Source: Hydrangea macrophylla
Lineage: Eukaryota; Streptophyta; Magnoliopsida; Cornales; Hydrangeaceae
Assembly: GCA_033977485.1 (NCBI GenBank)
Contig: CM066989.1
Span: 98,599,887-98,663,886, forward strand
Length of the DNA stretch: 64,000 nucleotides
Reading direction: 5' to 3'
Part shown: positions 12,721-25,444 of the stretch, in pieces
Layout of the letters: the number at the start of each line of letters is the position of its first letter
How positions within the stretch are numbered: the stretch's first letter is position 1
Notes under the pieces: model-generated
What the model saw: only the letters and a program-made list of their open reading frames with translations
Told to the model about the DNA's origin: nothing
Database searches by the model: none
Made by a program: the position numbers and the translations under genes

Positions 12721-13673
12721 CAATACAACAAAAACGGGTTTTCGCAAGGAAAAAGTTCCTTGCTAAAGGCCACAATTTCGTTGCAAAACCCTTTTGCAAG
12801 AAAAGTATTTCGTTGCTCAATTCCTTGTAGAGGCTTCCTCTCTAAAGCTTCTAGCAACGAAAAACAAATTTCCTTGCAAATTCTTACATTTGGTAAGGAA
12901 ATTTTTTCATTGCTAGTGCTCAGGTTTTTCGTTACTAAATGCCTAATTTCCTTGCAAAAAAACATATCTTTGTGTTGTAATTTGGACAATTGGTAAGGAA
13001 AAAATTTTGTTGCTAAATATCTAAGTTTAAGGCAAGGAAATATGTTTCTTGCTAAAAGTTAATTTTAGCAAGGAAATCTTGTTTCCTTACAAATATAATT
13101 AACAGAAGGCAAAAAAATAATTTCCTTGCTAAAGGAGGCTTTTAGCAAGGAAAAATTAATTCCTTGCCAATTATATACATCTACGATAAGGAAATAATTT
13201 CTTTGCTAAATGTAATATTTAGCAACAAAAATATGGTTCCTTGCCCATTTTGTTCTCTTAAAAGCAACCCTAGCAATACCTGTGCAATCCAATTTTTATT
13301 TTTAATCCTGTAATATTTCAAAGCGTATTCAAATAGAATAATCAAAACATGTCCAATATGACATAATATTAAGTATCACATCAAACATTACATAAGTTTC
13401 ATATATCTGAAAAGTACATAATAGGTCACAAAAAAAATCCAACATAACATAAGTTTTCATATATCTGACATCCTATCTACTAAATAAGACCCACAATACA
13501 TGTTAGCAAAAATATTTCCGCAACATAAAGTCAATAATGAATTGTTGAGCACTCTAACGAGCAATCCACCAACTCTGTGTGCCTTCTGCATAAAAAATAA
13601 AAGAATAACGTCAATACTTTACAAATTAAGAAAGAAGAGGAAAAAAATACAAGGAAGTATGAATTGCTCCTTC

Positions 13674-13677
<4 letters not shown>

Positions 13678-13719
<42 letters not shown>

Positions 13720-14210
13720 AAGGAGAGAGGAAGGGAGGGAAGGAGAGTAAAAAAAGGACATTTATTCAAGTAACTTGCTAACGGTTAGTCGGAATTGTGT
13801 GCCGTTTGTTCCTACAAGTCTATTTTGTCGAGGTGAGTTGTTGGTTTCAGTCTTGTGTCATTCCGAGTGCCGGAACCCATTTTGGTCTGTCAAAACCTCA
13901 AAACTTAATTTCAAATGGCATATGTCTATGGATTTGAGTTTATTTGCGTAACTGGTCTTATACCATTCACACTCAATCAAAACAACTTTATTGTCAAGAT
14001 ATCTAGAATGAAATCTTTCGCCATTGATTATGCATCCTAAATATTATTTCACTATCACATTTGGAGAGAGAGAGAGAGAGAGAGTCTGAGAGAGAGAGAA
14101 ATGGAGAGAGGAAAGGAAGAGGGAGAGAGAGATAAGGGGGGAGGGAAGGAAGAGTGAGAGATAGAGAGAGGGAGGGAAAGAAGAAGGAGAGATAAAGAAA
14201 GAGGGGGAGG

Positions 14211-14242
<32 letters not shown>

Positions 14243-15249
14243 AAGAGGGAGGAAGGGAGGGAGAGAGTAAAAAAAGGATATTTACTAGCGTAACTTGCTA
14301 ACCGTTAGTCCAAATTCCATGCCGTTTGTTCCTACAAGTCTATTTAGTCAAGTGTGCAGTGTGGATTTTGGTCTCGTGTCATTCTAAGTGTCGGAACCCA
14401 TTTTTTCTCTCAAAACCTTGAATCTTAGTTTTAAAGGGCCTATGTGTATGAATTTGCGTTTATTCACGTAACTGCTCTTATACCATTCACACTCAATCAA
14501 AATAACTTTATTGTCAAGGTCTCTAGTATGAAATCTTACGTCATTGATTACGCATCCTAAATATTGTTTCATTATAACATTTGGAGAGAGAGAGAGGGAG
14601 GGAGAGAGAGAGAGAGAGGAAGAGAGGGAAGGAAGAGGGAGAGAGAGAGAGAGAGAGGGAGGGAAGGAAGAGGGAGAGATAGAGAGAGAGAAGGGGAGGT
14701 GAGAGAGAGAGGGAGGGAGGGATGGAGGGAAAGAGAGTAAAAAAAGGACATTTATTCGCGTAATTTGCTATCTGTTAGTCGGAATTGCGTGTCGTTTGTT
14801 CCTACAAGTCTATTTAGTCAAGTGTGAGGTGTGGGTTTCGGTCTCGTGTCATTCCAAGTGGCGGAACCCATTTCGGTCTCTAAAAACTTTGAAACTTAGT
14901 TTTAAAGGGCCTATCTAAATGAATTTGCGTTTATTCACGTAACTTGGAAACGGTTAGTCAAAATTGTGTACCGTTTATTCCTACAAGTCTATTTAGTCGA
15001 GTGTGAGGTGTTGGTTTCAGTCTTGTGTCAATCCGAGTGCCAGAACTCATTTTGGTCTCTCAAAACTCAAAACCTAGTTTTAAAAGGCCTATGTCTATGA
15101 ATTTGAGTTTATTTGCGTAACTGGTCTTACACCATTCATACTCAATTAAAGCAACTTTATTGTTAAGGTCTCTAGTATGAAATCTTACGCCATGGATTAT
15201 GCATCCTATATATTATTTCACTATCGCATTTGGAGAGAGAGAGAGCGGA

Positions 15250-15289
<40 letters not shown>

Positions 15290-15300
15290 TGAGAGAGACA
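13678..15300. repeat. Tandem array of about 500 bp units with GA microsatellite, 3.5 copies
   Basis: A non-coding unit starts with GAGTAAAAAAAGGA at 13744, 14265 and 14735 (spacings 521 and 470). It runs through conserved CCGTTTGTTCCTACAAGTC and CATTCACACTCAAT blocks and ends in an expanded GA tract. A fourth unit starting near 14930 lacks the GAGTAAAA head. Length differences lie mostly in the GA tracts. Confidence 0.85.
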
Positions 15301-15309
15301 GCTACTTAC

Positions 15310-17237
15310 CAAGAAGCTCCATCAGCAGTAGATGAGCCCCCGAGGCCGTCATAACCATGTCTCTGAATCCACTGATACATGCTTATCTGAGCAGCCATCT
15401 CCTCTATTGATCTTTTGCTCAAGATGCTTGACATGCTCACTAGCCTCAATAGATGTGGCTGTAGAATGAGAGGAAGAGGAAGGTCTCATGCCGAGTCCCT
15501 TCGATAAACCAGATCTTGCACCCAAACATTGAACAGATAGTTTTTCGGCACTTAACGGTTTTGAATTGGACTATTAGTTACGTCTTGTTGTATCTTTTTC
15601 ATCTCATCCTGTCATTTAAAAAAAATTACATTCAATCAATTAATTCTAATATGTCAATTTGAAGACTTCAACTACTTATTGCTAGTAAAGAGAGTATATT
15701 TACATGGTAAGTCCCGCAGTCCGAAGACATACAATCGTTCTTCGCTTTACTGAATTGACAAGAGTGGTAGAAGTCCAGAAGATTGATATCTCCGTCTTTT
15801 AATTGATTTATTAAGTATAAGTTAGTAACTAATAATGTTTAGCAGTAATATAATTTTAACAAGTAAGTAATGTGCACCATCTTATGAGCCCTAGTTGCAA
15901 ACGAACTCAAGTCCCATGCATGATTTGTCCTTGAACGCGCTCGATTGGCCGAGTTCATGGTTGATTAGTGCTACGTGGAACATTAAACGATATATAAACA
16001 TAAATGATTTTGTTCATAATCTTCAAACTTATCTATGGATTTTGTTTATAAATGATTTACTAACCAAAAACTTTGGGTCACTCCATTTATTATCAATTAA
16101 ATCTCTCCATTGATCAAGGTTGCAGTTCTTTGGGTGGTTGTTCCTAGCATATTCCTCACCCTCAGTGTCTCTTAGACGTTTGTACTACTTGCATAATCTG
16201 TGACTTCAAAAACTAAGTAGTGCACCACATTTTGCATTCATCGCTTTCTGGACAACCACCTCATTACCTTGTACGTTGAACTTATCCTGAAAATTACATT
16301 ATAGATGAATAACTATATAGTGTATCATTTGAAGTATATCTATAAATGTAGAGTTGTTTGTACTATGTTGACGCATTGAATTATCAGCCCAAAATGAAGT
16401 TTATGGGACTTTAGACCATCTACGGATGCCCAGGTGTTGTAGATTCTATCTAATCTGCATGCCTGTAGCGGAAGCAAAAAAAGTAGCATACGGCCCCACC
16501 GACTGCCTAAACTCTGGAGGGATGAGCACCAGAAGCTTGCCTTCTCTCTCAATGTGACGGTCAGTCCCAATGCATCGTGAAAGCCCCCGTCTATTGGTCG
16601 ATGATCCTTTTTAACACATAATTTTTATTTGATTAGATAATGAAGAAATCAAGTAAATCATATCGCGAAATGATAAATTTAAGTAATTTTGAGATTATAC
16701 CAATACTGCTAGCTCGTGCCTCACTACTAGCTCGTGGCTCACTAAGGACTGGCCTGATGTGTAGGAGAGCCCCCCCAACAATGTCCTGAACACCATATCA
16801 GTGGCCACAATATTCCCCTCAAGTGGTGCATCCCTCCCATGAACTGGTCGGGAGACCGAAAGCTAAGAAGGCTTAGAAAATGTAAGGCGACATGATGGCG
16901 GCATCACACTTTCCTGAAAAGGGTACAATGGAATATGTAAAGACATTAATATATAGAGACTTCGAGATAAATGACATTATATAAAAATCAAATTCTACCC
17001 TTAATGAAAACACGAGTATAATACCTCGTGTTCTAAAGAGTCAACCGACTCATCATTTCCATCGTCTAGCAGAATATAGTCATCATCAGAATGAGTATCC
17101 CTCAAATTTGTCTTCCCTTTCTTATTTGTGCGTTTTGGATGATCTGGCCCATTAAAAGAAGTTGGAAAACGCTTCAACCCTAAGGCCTCTAATCTTAGTT
17201 TGTTTGCATTGAAATTTTTTTTCCCTTTCCTTCTCAT
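15310..17237 (-). pseudogene. Broken Ptta/En-Spm type CACTA protein (plant transposase_24-like)
   Basis: The gene reads leftward in pieces that look like exons. A lysine-rich N-terminus starts at 17237 (MRRKGKKNFNANKL). A block at about 16607-16340 has LTVTLREGKLLVLIPPEF and VGPYATFF. Further on come NHPKNCNLDQWRDLI (about 16120), ANRARSRTNHAW (about 15930) and a C-terminal AAQISMYQWIQRHGYDGL (about 15380). This order and these motifs fit the second CACTA protein (Ptta), a presumed DNA-binding partner of the transposase. In-frame stops in several blocks show it is dead. GT and AG dinucleotides sit at several block edges, so introns are likely. Confidence 0.65.
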
Positions 17238-17239
17238 AT

Positions 17240-18038
17240 GCTAGGCTATTTGAGGCTAAATAACCCGGTTTGACCCAGTTTTTCCCACTTTGGGCATTTC
17301 GTGAAACTATCAAACGGAAATTCACGCAATTACACTTTAGAATAGATATCAAGAAAATTAAGTGCTGTAAACGAGATATAAACAAGTAAAGTAACAAAAA
17401 AAAGGTAAAATCATAATTTCATTAAGCGCATTTAGTCATCAAGGGAAGAAAGCAAATGTAACATATCATAAAGCAAAAGTTACACATCATTATCTATATC
17501 ATCATCTGTAATATAATCCATGTCAAATGTTACTCAAATGAATTATATCCTTATTTATATAGTTATATTTTTGATGGTGTGATACAATAAAAAAACTTTT
17601 ATTTGGAAAAGAAAAAGGAAATTGAATCTGTTTTCACAAAAGTAAAAAATTAAAATACACAAACTAGGTTTAGGTTCAATCTCTCACCCCTACTAAACCT
17701 AGTTCATAGGAAAAGTGAAAATCAACATTGTTGGATTAATAAAGGACAAGTTTTATGAATGATTTTAGGTTGAGCATGGAATTCCACACATAAAAGGGGC
17801 TCACTGGCCAAACACTTAAATTTGAATAAGTATTTCATATGTGAACCACATAACCTATTCTATGTCTTTCCAAACAATCTTGAATATAAGTAAGAATTAC
17901 TAAATTAGATTCATGGTTGATTGAATAAATCAGAATCCAATCCCATTCATGGACAATGAGGAGAAAGAGAAAAATTTAGAAAGAGTAGTGTACAGCTTAT
18001 CGACACAAGAATTCATAAACTAAAATTGATTGAATAAA
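17240..18038. other. AT-rich flank of the 18 kb chromovirus insertion
   Basis: No gene is recognised. ATTGAATAAATCAGAAT occurs at about 17923. Similar sequence is reconstituted at the insertion junction once the element at 18039-28945 is removed, which suggests a small local duplication before insertion. Confidence 0.4.
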
Positions 18039-21000
18039 TGTAATATTTCAGGATTTTAAATTAAGGGTAATGGAGTAATTTTTGCTTTTTCCTGTTGTGG
18101 ACCATTAGTGTATTTGACTGTATTTTTTTTTTAAAATTCCAGAGCATGACTAAATTATTTTATTTTACCTTTCATGTGCTTTAAAATTTATTTTCTGTGC
18201 CTGTGGATGTATTTATTTAATTTTGGGGTTACACTGTTGGGTCAGACTGTCCAGTGCAGTACCAAACATTTTATTTTTTGAGCAAACTAGAGAGTGGGCC
18301 CCACCCCACTCCCTATATGGCCGGCCAAACTCCCCCCTCCCACTCATTCACGTTAGTTTTCTCTTCTCCTTCTTCTTCTTCCAAAAGCCCAAAACCTTCA
18401 AAGATCTTCATCCCTCTTCCATCTCTAACTTCAAGATTTCAAGGGATTGTCAAGAACTTCAATATCTAGCATCTCTAATCATCCTAGAGCTTGGAATCAT
18501 CACTTGGTAAGCTTTCTAGAAAACCCCCAAATTCTAGGGTTTCACTAGATTTCGAAATTTTGGATTTTTATTGAGCTTCTCTTCTTTTTTATAGCTTCCT
18601 TGGAGTATATAGAGTTTCTCTTTCATATCCTAACCATTTCTATAGAGGATTTCTTATGTGGGTAAGTTTTCCCAATCTCTAACAACCTAGGGTTTGTTAG
18701 TTTCATGATTTCTATCCTGACCCTGGGTTATTCTTGATTAGTGGTGCATACTTGAAGCTATTTTGGATTTACTTGGCTCTATTGAGTTGCCATTGATTTT
18801 TGGAAGCTAAGCTTTGAGGTAGATTTACATTGTGCAATTATATATGTTATACTTATCTAAGATGCCTTGAGTTCACTTTTATGCTAGGAGAGAACTTAGA
18901 CATATGTATTAGGACATTCCCACAAAGTTATAATGTTAGGGATTTTTGCCTAAATGTGAATTATATGCTTTGGTTGTACTAGTTGAAAATTTGGGGTGTT
19001 AAATGTAATTAAAATAATGTTATGAGAATAATTTAGACACATGCATTAGGTTTTCCCCAAAGTTGTAAATTTAGGGTTATATACTTAATTGTGAATTTAC
19101 ATGTTTTGGTTGTTCTATAGTTGATTATGTGATGCTAGACGTGCCTAGGATACTCCCTTTATGTGTAAAAGCATGCTAGGACGTTAGTATAGAAATCCTT
19201 GTTAGGAACGTTAAATTATGAAATTTAATTACATTCTTTGAAGTTCTTGATATCATGTCTAATGGACTAAATTATTGCTTAGTCTATTGTAGTGGATCAT
19301 CATTAATGCCATTGTTAATATCATATGCATTGAGGCCTAATCGACAAGCATTCATGTATCACGACATAAATGTTTTATTTGGAAAAGAGAGAAAAACCCC
19401 ATGTGTGGGAATTTGATTTAAGAAATCGGGACATGGGTTGTGATGTAAGACAGGGAGAATGACCCTTAGAAACATTGAAACTCCAAACTATACTCGGGTA
19501 GCTCCCGGAAGTTTGTATGCTACACTCCATGCATGGGTGGCTCATGGTCCGGTATTCAGAGAGATCTGCATTTGTCACGCATAGCCTTGCGGCTTTAAAC
19601 ATTTCATTGTAGCCATGGTGGCGATTCATTGCACCTCATTTCATTTTAGTCATAGATAGCATATAGACTTGTTACAATGTTTTCTACGATCCATCGTTCT
19701 CATAAAAATGACAAAACATTTTTCAGGTAAGCTTGATAAGGGCAAAGGGCATATGTGACCCGACGCATGAGCTATGAGGTATTTTGTTCTATTTTGAAGA
19801 CTCATGCTTAGTTATGTATATGAATAGCTCTCTTGTTGATTCAGTCATTTTGGAAGATTGTAAATGTTTAATGCTTTGAAACTTAGAGTATTAAGGTTTT
19901 ACAAAAACTTCGTGAGCTTAGGCTTTTATCTCTTGTATTTGAGAAGCTTCTTTGATTTTAATGGGACAAGTGTTAGCCCTTGCTTTCATGGTTATTTCTT
20001 TCAATTGTTAAACTCACTTTATGATGATGTATTTAGTTTCCGAGGTCGTTGAACCTCTTTAAGTTCTTGTCTTTTTGATTTACATGTCCATTGTTTGTTT
20101 TTCTCTTTTGTTTGAATCCTTGCCGGATTGGTTTGGGTGGTTGCTTTTATGAGAGTTCATTTGTTGTAGTTTAGTTCATTTTATAGTTGGGTCCTTTGCC
20201 AGATCAAACCCCTCTTTTAATTACAACAAGGTTTCAAACATTTAAACGTTCTAAATCTCTCCCATTCTCTTTCACTCCTCTCCCCTCTTTGATCTCTTTC
20301 CCTTTCTCAAATATTCTTTCCTTTTACTTATGTTGGAATTATGTATATATATGTTTTTAAAATGTTTTCGAATGTGAAAATACACATGTGTGTGTGTTTA
20401 GAATACATTCCCTATATCTCTCTCCCTATCTCTCCTTATATCTCTTTCCCAATCTCTCCCTCTCCCCTTTTTCCTCTCTTCATCTATTTCACTTCTCGTT
20501 TTTAATAAATTTCGAGTACATGAAGTTCCGTTTAGTCTAGGCACGTGTTATACGTCATTTAGGACTTGTTTAGTCATATATTGATGTTTAAACTCGAGAA
20601 TTTAGAAATCTTGGGAATATTTCAAAAAGCTGTCAAAGTTGCTGTCAAATAAAAACTGCTACTGATATTTCATTTTTCTGCCCAAATGGTGCAGAATTGG
20701 AAAAAATGCTATTAGACAAAAGTTGTGCAGAATTGAATTTTACATGAACTAACGTGGACAGAGTATGAAAATTTCAAAGATATAGTCACTTACAGGTGTT
20801 TTAAAATTCAGCAACTGTCAAAAATGACCTTTTATCAAATTCATTGTAACTTTTCCTTTTCTCCTTGATATAGTGCTTTGCCCAGAAATGCTTTTTAATG
20901 TGATTTTCAAATGCTTTCATCTTTGATGGACTCGTTAACGTGTAAGTCCATTTTGGGTTTATGTATTAGTAAGTCATCCTTGTAGGAAACCCCGTGTGTT

Positions 21001-21090
21001 TCCAAAGTCGCTTCTGCATTGTGATTGGATTGTAATTCTTTTCTCTCTATCTTTTTTCTTTCCTCGAGCTTCGGTTTTCGGGGCGTGATA
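18039..21090 (+). repeat. 5' LTR of the chromovirus
   Basis: Starts TGTAATATTTCAGG and ends GGGGCGTGATA. Length is 3052 bp. It aligns throughout with 25445-28945. CCCTATATGG near 18312 is a possible TATA region. Small ORFs inside it (for example around 18254 and 19864) recur in the other LTR and look non-coding. Confidence 0.9.
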
Positions 21091-21092
21091 GA

Positions 21093-21104
21093 TTGGTATC
21101 ACAG
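21093..21104 (+). other. Primer binding site, tRNA-iMet type
   Basis: TGGTATCACAGC lies two bases after the 5' LTR end. The consensus plant tRNA-iMet site is TGGTATCAGAGC, so one mismatch is present. This is the expected primer for chromoviruses. Confidence 0.75.
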
Positions 21105-24100
21105 CTAACCGGGTTTGAATACCTAGGGGCTATGGGTGTTTACTTCGGGCTTGTTTTGTTTCCGTCCATGCTTAAGTTTGTTTATTGCCTTCCGTTTATT
21201 TCAGTGAGATTTTTCGTTGAGATGATATTATGTCGTGTGGGCATGCGTAGAGGTTGAATTCCTTCGGGACCTATATGGTTACATGTTCGAGGTATTTCAT
21301 ATTCCATAACTTACGTGTTATGTGAGCTCATGTGAAGCCTACGTGCTCTATGTGTTGTGTTGTACATTTTCATTGGCTATGATATAAAGGGTACATATTT
21401 CATGCAAGGCGAGTATAATGCTAGCATGCTTAATGTTGAATACCTTCGAGGCTAGGTATGTATATGGTAAGTGCTTACCTATCAAAGATTACATGTTCCA
21501 TACCCGATGTGCTAAGTGTTTATATAATCTTTCAATCGTTTTAGTATGTTTTGATACATGTTGAGTAATGTGATCCCGTATTGTTGATGAGCATGCTTCT
21601 ATGTGAATTTGATGTTTATGTTAATGCATACACGTGATATGCGTGCATATTCTCAGTGCTATGTGTTCCCATGGGTCATGATAGGCATTGATTAGTATGA
21701 ATCAAGATATAAGCTGCTTAAGGTTGCTAGTAATCTATATTGATGTTGATTGCCTTTCCTATACTATCCTTGCTGTTTATGTTAAGTATCGAGTTGATTT
21801 ACAAAGCAATATGGTATCATCGTTCGTAAATGTAAATAAAATTATGAAGGGAAACATTATAGGTTATATGTGAACATGATTAATGTTGTGAGCTATGTGA
21901 TCTCATGCTAAGTACGCGTATCCTCCAAGTGATGTGTAAATTAATGTTTAACCTATAAAGATTCATGCCCGGTTCACGTGGAACTATGACTTGAGTGCGT
22001 ATTCATAATTTGGAGTACCTTGGTACTGTTTGAGGAGGATCTTCGAGTAGACGTTGTAGCTTTTCAGTCAGATTTAAGTGGGGGGTTAGTGTTGACTACA
22101 CCGACTATGGAGAGTAGGTTATGGGACACCCTCAGCCAATTGTTTCGTGAGCAGTATTTCCTGTTCGTAGTTCGTCGAGCTAAGAGGATTGAATTTCTGA
22201 AATCTTTATTAGGGAGCCGTGATAGTTTCTGAGTATAAGACTAGTCTCATTTTCGATATAACATTGGACAATAGAAGGAAGGTAAGAACTTTTGAGAATG
22301 GACTTCGTCCAAGCCTACGCACCAACGCGGTTGGATTTGAGTTGAAAGTACTTAGTAAAGTGGTTCAGAAAATATTAGTATTTGGGTAATTAAGTTCGAA
22401 TAAAAAGTTAGAGAAATTCGTGCACCGACTAAGAACAGTCAGTTGGACCACCCCCAATTTGTCCACCTTTTCAGCAGGCTTGTAGGCCACCTTTGTTACC
22501 ACCACAGCCAACTCCTTCAACTCAGATTTTTTTGGCCATATGGGTGATCGTATATAGACTCCAATATATTCGCTTCACAGTTTGTGCAATGGTAAAAATC
22601 GTATTGACTCCTTAAATAGCTTGTATTGTTTTCTAATGAGAATGAACCAAATTTGATTGATTTCTCTTCCGTTGTGGGTTAGTACACTGACGTGTTTCCT
22701 GAGAATTTGCATGACTTGTCGCCTATCCGTGAGAATTGAGTTGTGACAGATTAATACCCAGTACTCCATCTATTTTGATGCTGCCGTATTGTAAGACATC
22801 CGTAGAGTTGAAAGGGTTAAGGACTCAGTTGGGGAACTTACAGGTTAGCAATTCATTTGTCTTAATCCGTCTCCTTGGAGAGTACCCATTTCCCTGTGCC
22901 AAGAAGATAGATGGCCCTCTTAAGTTGAGTATTACTTATGACATCGAATCTTGTGACTATAAGAATCAGTAGATCCTTTTGACTAACTTCGTAGTTCAAT
23001 GTGTTTAGTTTCAAAGATTGATTTGAAATAGAGTTATCACCAGTTGCGCACTAGGGAACGTGAGATTCCTAAGACTACTTTCTGCCCGTATTACGGACAT
23101 TGTGAATCCCTTGTTATACCATTCAGTTTGATGAACGCACCTGCTGCTTTAGCAAATTTGATAAGCCGTGTGTTTAATTCTTACTAAGACAAGTTTGTGC
23201 TTGAGCACCGATGACTACGTATGCCAAATTATCTAAGTGTGAATATTGATTATCCGAGGTAAAAAGTTTCTTGAACATGTCATTTTTGGTAATGGAGTAT
23301 CCGTGGATCCTTCTAACATTGGGACCGTTATAGATTTGCCTTGTGTATGAGATTCATGGTTTCTTGGGACTAATGGGTTACTACTGTTGCTTTGTTGGAA
23401 ATATCTCCCCGCTTGGTACTTAACGGAGTTGACAAAAATAGAGGTGAACTTTGTTTGAGATGCTTTGGGGTGAGAATGTGTTATACCAAAGTTACAAAAC
23501 TTGTTTGATTTTGGCACTTGTTCTTGTGAACATTGAGCGTGAACTAATTGAACTATATCGTATGCTTCCTGAATGCGGATTGAGCTACCTAAGACTTGGG
23601 ACTAGGAGACAACACATATGAGACATTGCTAACTCAAAGAGACCTTAATTTAGGACAACCCCATTGGGTAATTATAACTGTGACTATAAATTTAACTTTG
23701 GGTGACCTTGAGATATGAGCAGACTATGACTTGAATTGCGTTGCCACCCGAGCTAGGCCAATGTCATGACAGAGAAGTATGACTATGACTCAGCTTCCTT
23801 ACCTATGCAAGAGTGGAAAATGTTGAGGCTCGTGTGTACCCTAGTGTATTTACCAGTGCAAGAGTGGAGAATACTGAGACATTGTGATGACTTTGAGAAT
23901 TGTGGTTTGGAGACTTATGCCCAAATTTCCTTGTTTGAATTGAATGTGTTATCGAAAGTTTTGACTTGAAGTTGTCAGCAGTACAGAAACTCGATGGTGA
24001 GACCATTGCCTTGATATACCGTATGATTAATGACTTTGGACAGGATTGGACTTTTGGTGACATTAGTGGTTTGAGACCTCGAGACTGAGTGTTTGTTCCC

Positions 24101-25430
24101 GTTGCTTGCCGTGGAGATTTGTTGAAAGAGTTCCGCCATTCCCGTTTTACCCTACATCCGGGAGGCACAAGATGTACTATGTTTTGCGTCGCCAGTATTG
24201 GTGGAAAGGGTTAAAGAAATCCATTGTCAAATTTGTTTGATTTTCCAGCAGGTAAAGACCGACACCAGAGAATCACAGGTTCGTTACAATCGTTTTCAAT
24301 TGCCTATTACAGCATTTCTAGGAACTTTGCATAAGGACACCACTCTTTTAGATCCTTGTAGATCGTTTGGACCACATCTACACGTTCGTTACCGCTCAGA
24401 GTGACCGACATCATAGTTTCCCATAGTGTGATTCATGTCCGTACGATCATGAGACACCGTAGTGTATCAGTGTCGATGTGTTTAACTGTAATACGAAGGT
24501 TGTGTTTCCTTCCTGGCAGAATATACAGTAAGTATGGGGTATTCAACTCCTTCTATTCTAATTGATTTTGGGAAAACATGTTGATAGTAGTGTTATGACA
24601 CTTAGTAGTGATTGGGAAGAAAAGTTTCAGTTGGCCGGGTTGTATCCAACATCAGTTATCAGATGGTACCGTTTGATGCATTGTATGGCCGTTCGTGTCG
24701 ATCTCCTTTGTGTTGGGGTGAAGTAGGTGAGACTAATCTTCATGGACCCGATATGGTTAGAGAGACGTCAGAAAAGATTAAAGTAATTAGTAAGAAGTTG
24801 ATTTCAGCTCAGAGTCGTCAGAAATCGTATGCCGACCGTCATCGTCGACCACTTGAGTTTGAGGCTGGTGATCATGTGTTTCTGAGGGTTTTACCCCATC
24901 GTGGGTCACAGCAATTTGGTTAGAGTGGTAAGTTAGCACCGAGGTTTATTGGGCCATTTGAGATCCTTGAGAGGATTGGCACCGTTGCTTATCGTTTGGC
25001 ACTTCCGCCACAGTTACCGAGTGTTCACTATGTGTTCCATGTTTCGATGCTTTGTCGGTATAATTCTGATCCATTCCACAAGCCTTATCCCGATCCGTCG
25101 CATGTACTTGATTAGACCAATTTGCCTCTTAGTGAAGATGCTTCATATAAGGAACAACCTATTCAGATCCTAGAGAGGAAGGACCGTGTACTACAAGGTA
25201 GGATTATTCTGTTGATGAGAATTCAGTGGAATCATCATGGAATTTTCGAGTCGACTTGGGAGGACGAGGGTGAGGCGAGGAAGAGTTATCCTCATCTTTC
25301 TCCCGAGTAGTGTAAACTTCTTTACATGTTATGTGTTTTACTGTGCTTCTTCCCTTGTTGTTGCTGAGGCGAAGCAAGTCATTGCTCCCTTTGCGTGATT
25401 GCAGTTCGGGATTCCGGGACGGAATCCTTT
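21105..25430 (+). pseudogene. Decayed chromovirus gag-pol (RT, integrase, chromodomain remnants)
   Basis: Coding capacity is recognisable only in pieces. A proline-rich gag remnant lies near 22440-22520. RT-like sequence lies at about 22985-23200 (SYHQLRTRE, then KTTFCPYYGH and VIPFSLMNAPAA). An integrase zinc-binding remnant lies near 24130-24230. The late integrase block is at 24655-24923 (PFDALYGRSCRSPLCWGE, then QKSYADRHRR). [20 protein letters not shown] follows at about 24955, and a chromodomain ends at 25310 (ILLMRIQWNHHGIFESTWED). Many stops and frameshifts separate the blocks, and the internal length is short for the family. The chromodomain supports a Tekay/Del-like chromovirus. Confidence 0.85.
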
Positions 25431-25444
25431 TAAAGGGGGTAGAC
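25431..25444 (+). other. Polypurine tract of the chromovirus
   Basis: TAAAGGGGGTAGAC directly abuts the TG of the 3' LTR, the position required for plus-strand priming. Confidence 0.8.

Larger units (their letters stand above)
12721..17240 (-). mobile_element. CACTA transposon with Ptta-type gene (one end recognised)
   Basis: CAATACAACAAAAACGGG at 12721 resembles a one-base variant of a CACTA terminus (compare CACTACAACAAAAAACCC at 29096). It is followed to about 13260 by at least ten subterminal motifs of the CAAGGAAA / TTTCCTTGC kind in both orientations, a CACTA hallmark. A decayed Ptta/En-Spm type gene reads toward this end (15310-17237, minus strand), so 12721 is the 3' end. The 5' terminus was not found between 17240 and 18038. 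Confidence 0.6.

Noticed and set aside
21093..21104. Possible tRNA gene near the LTR
   Set aside because: Only the short primer complement is present; no cloverleaf.
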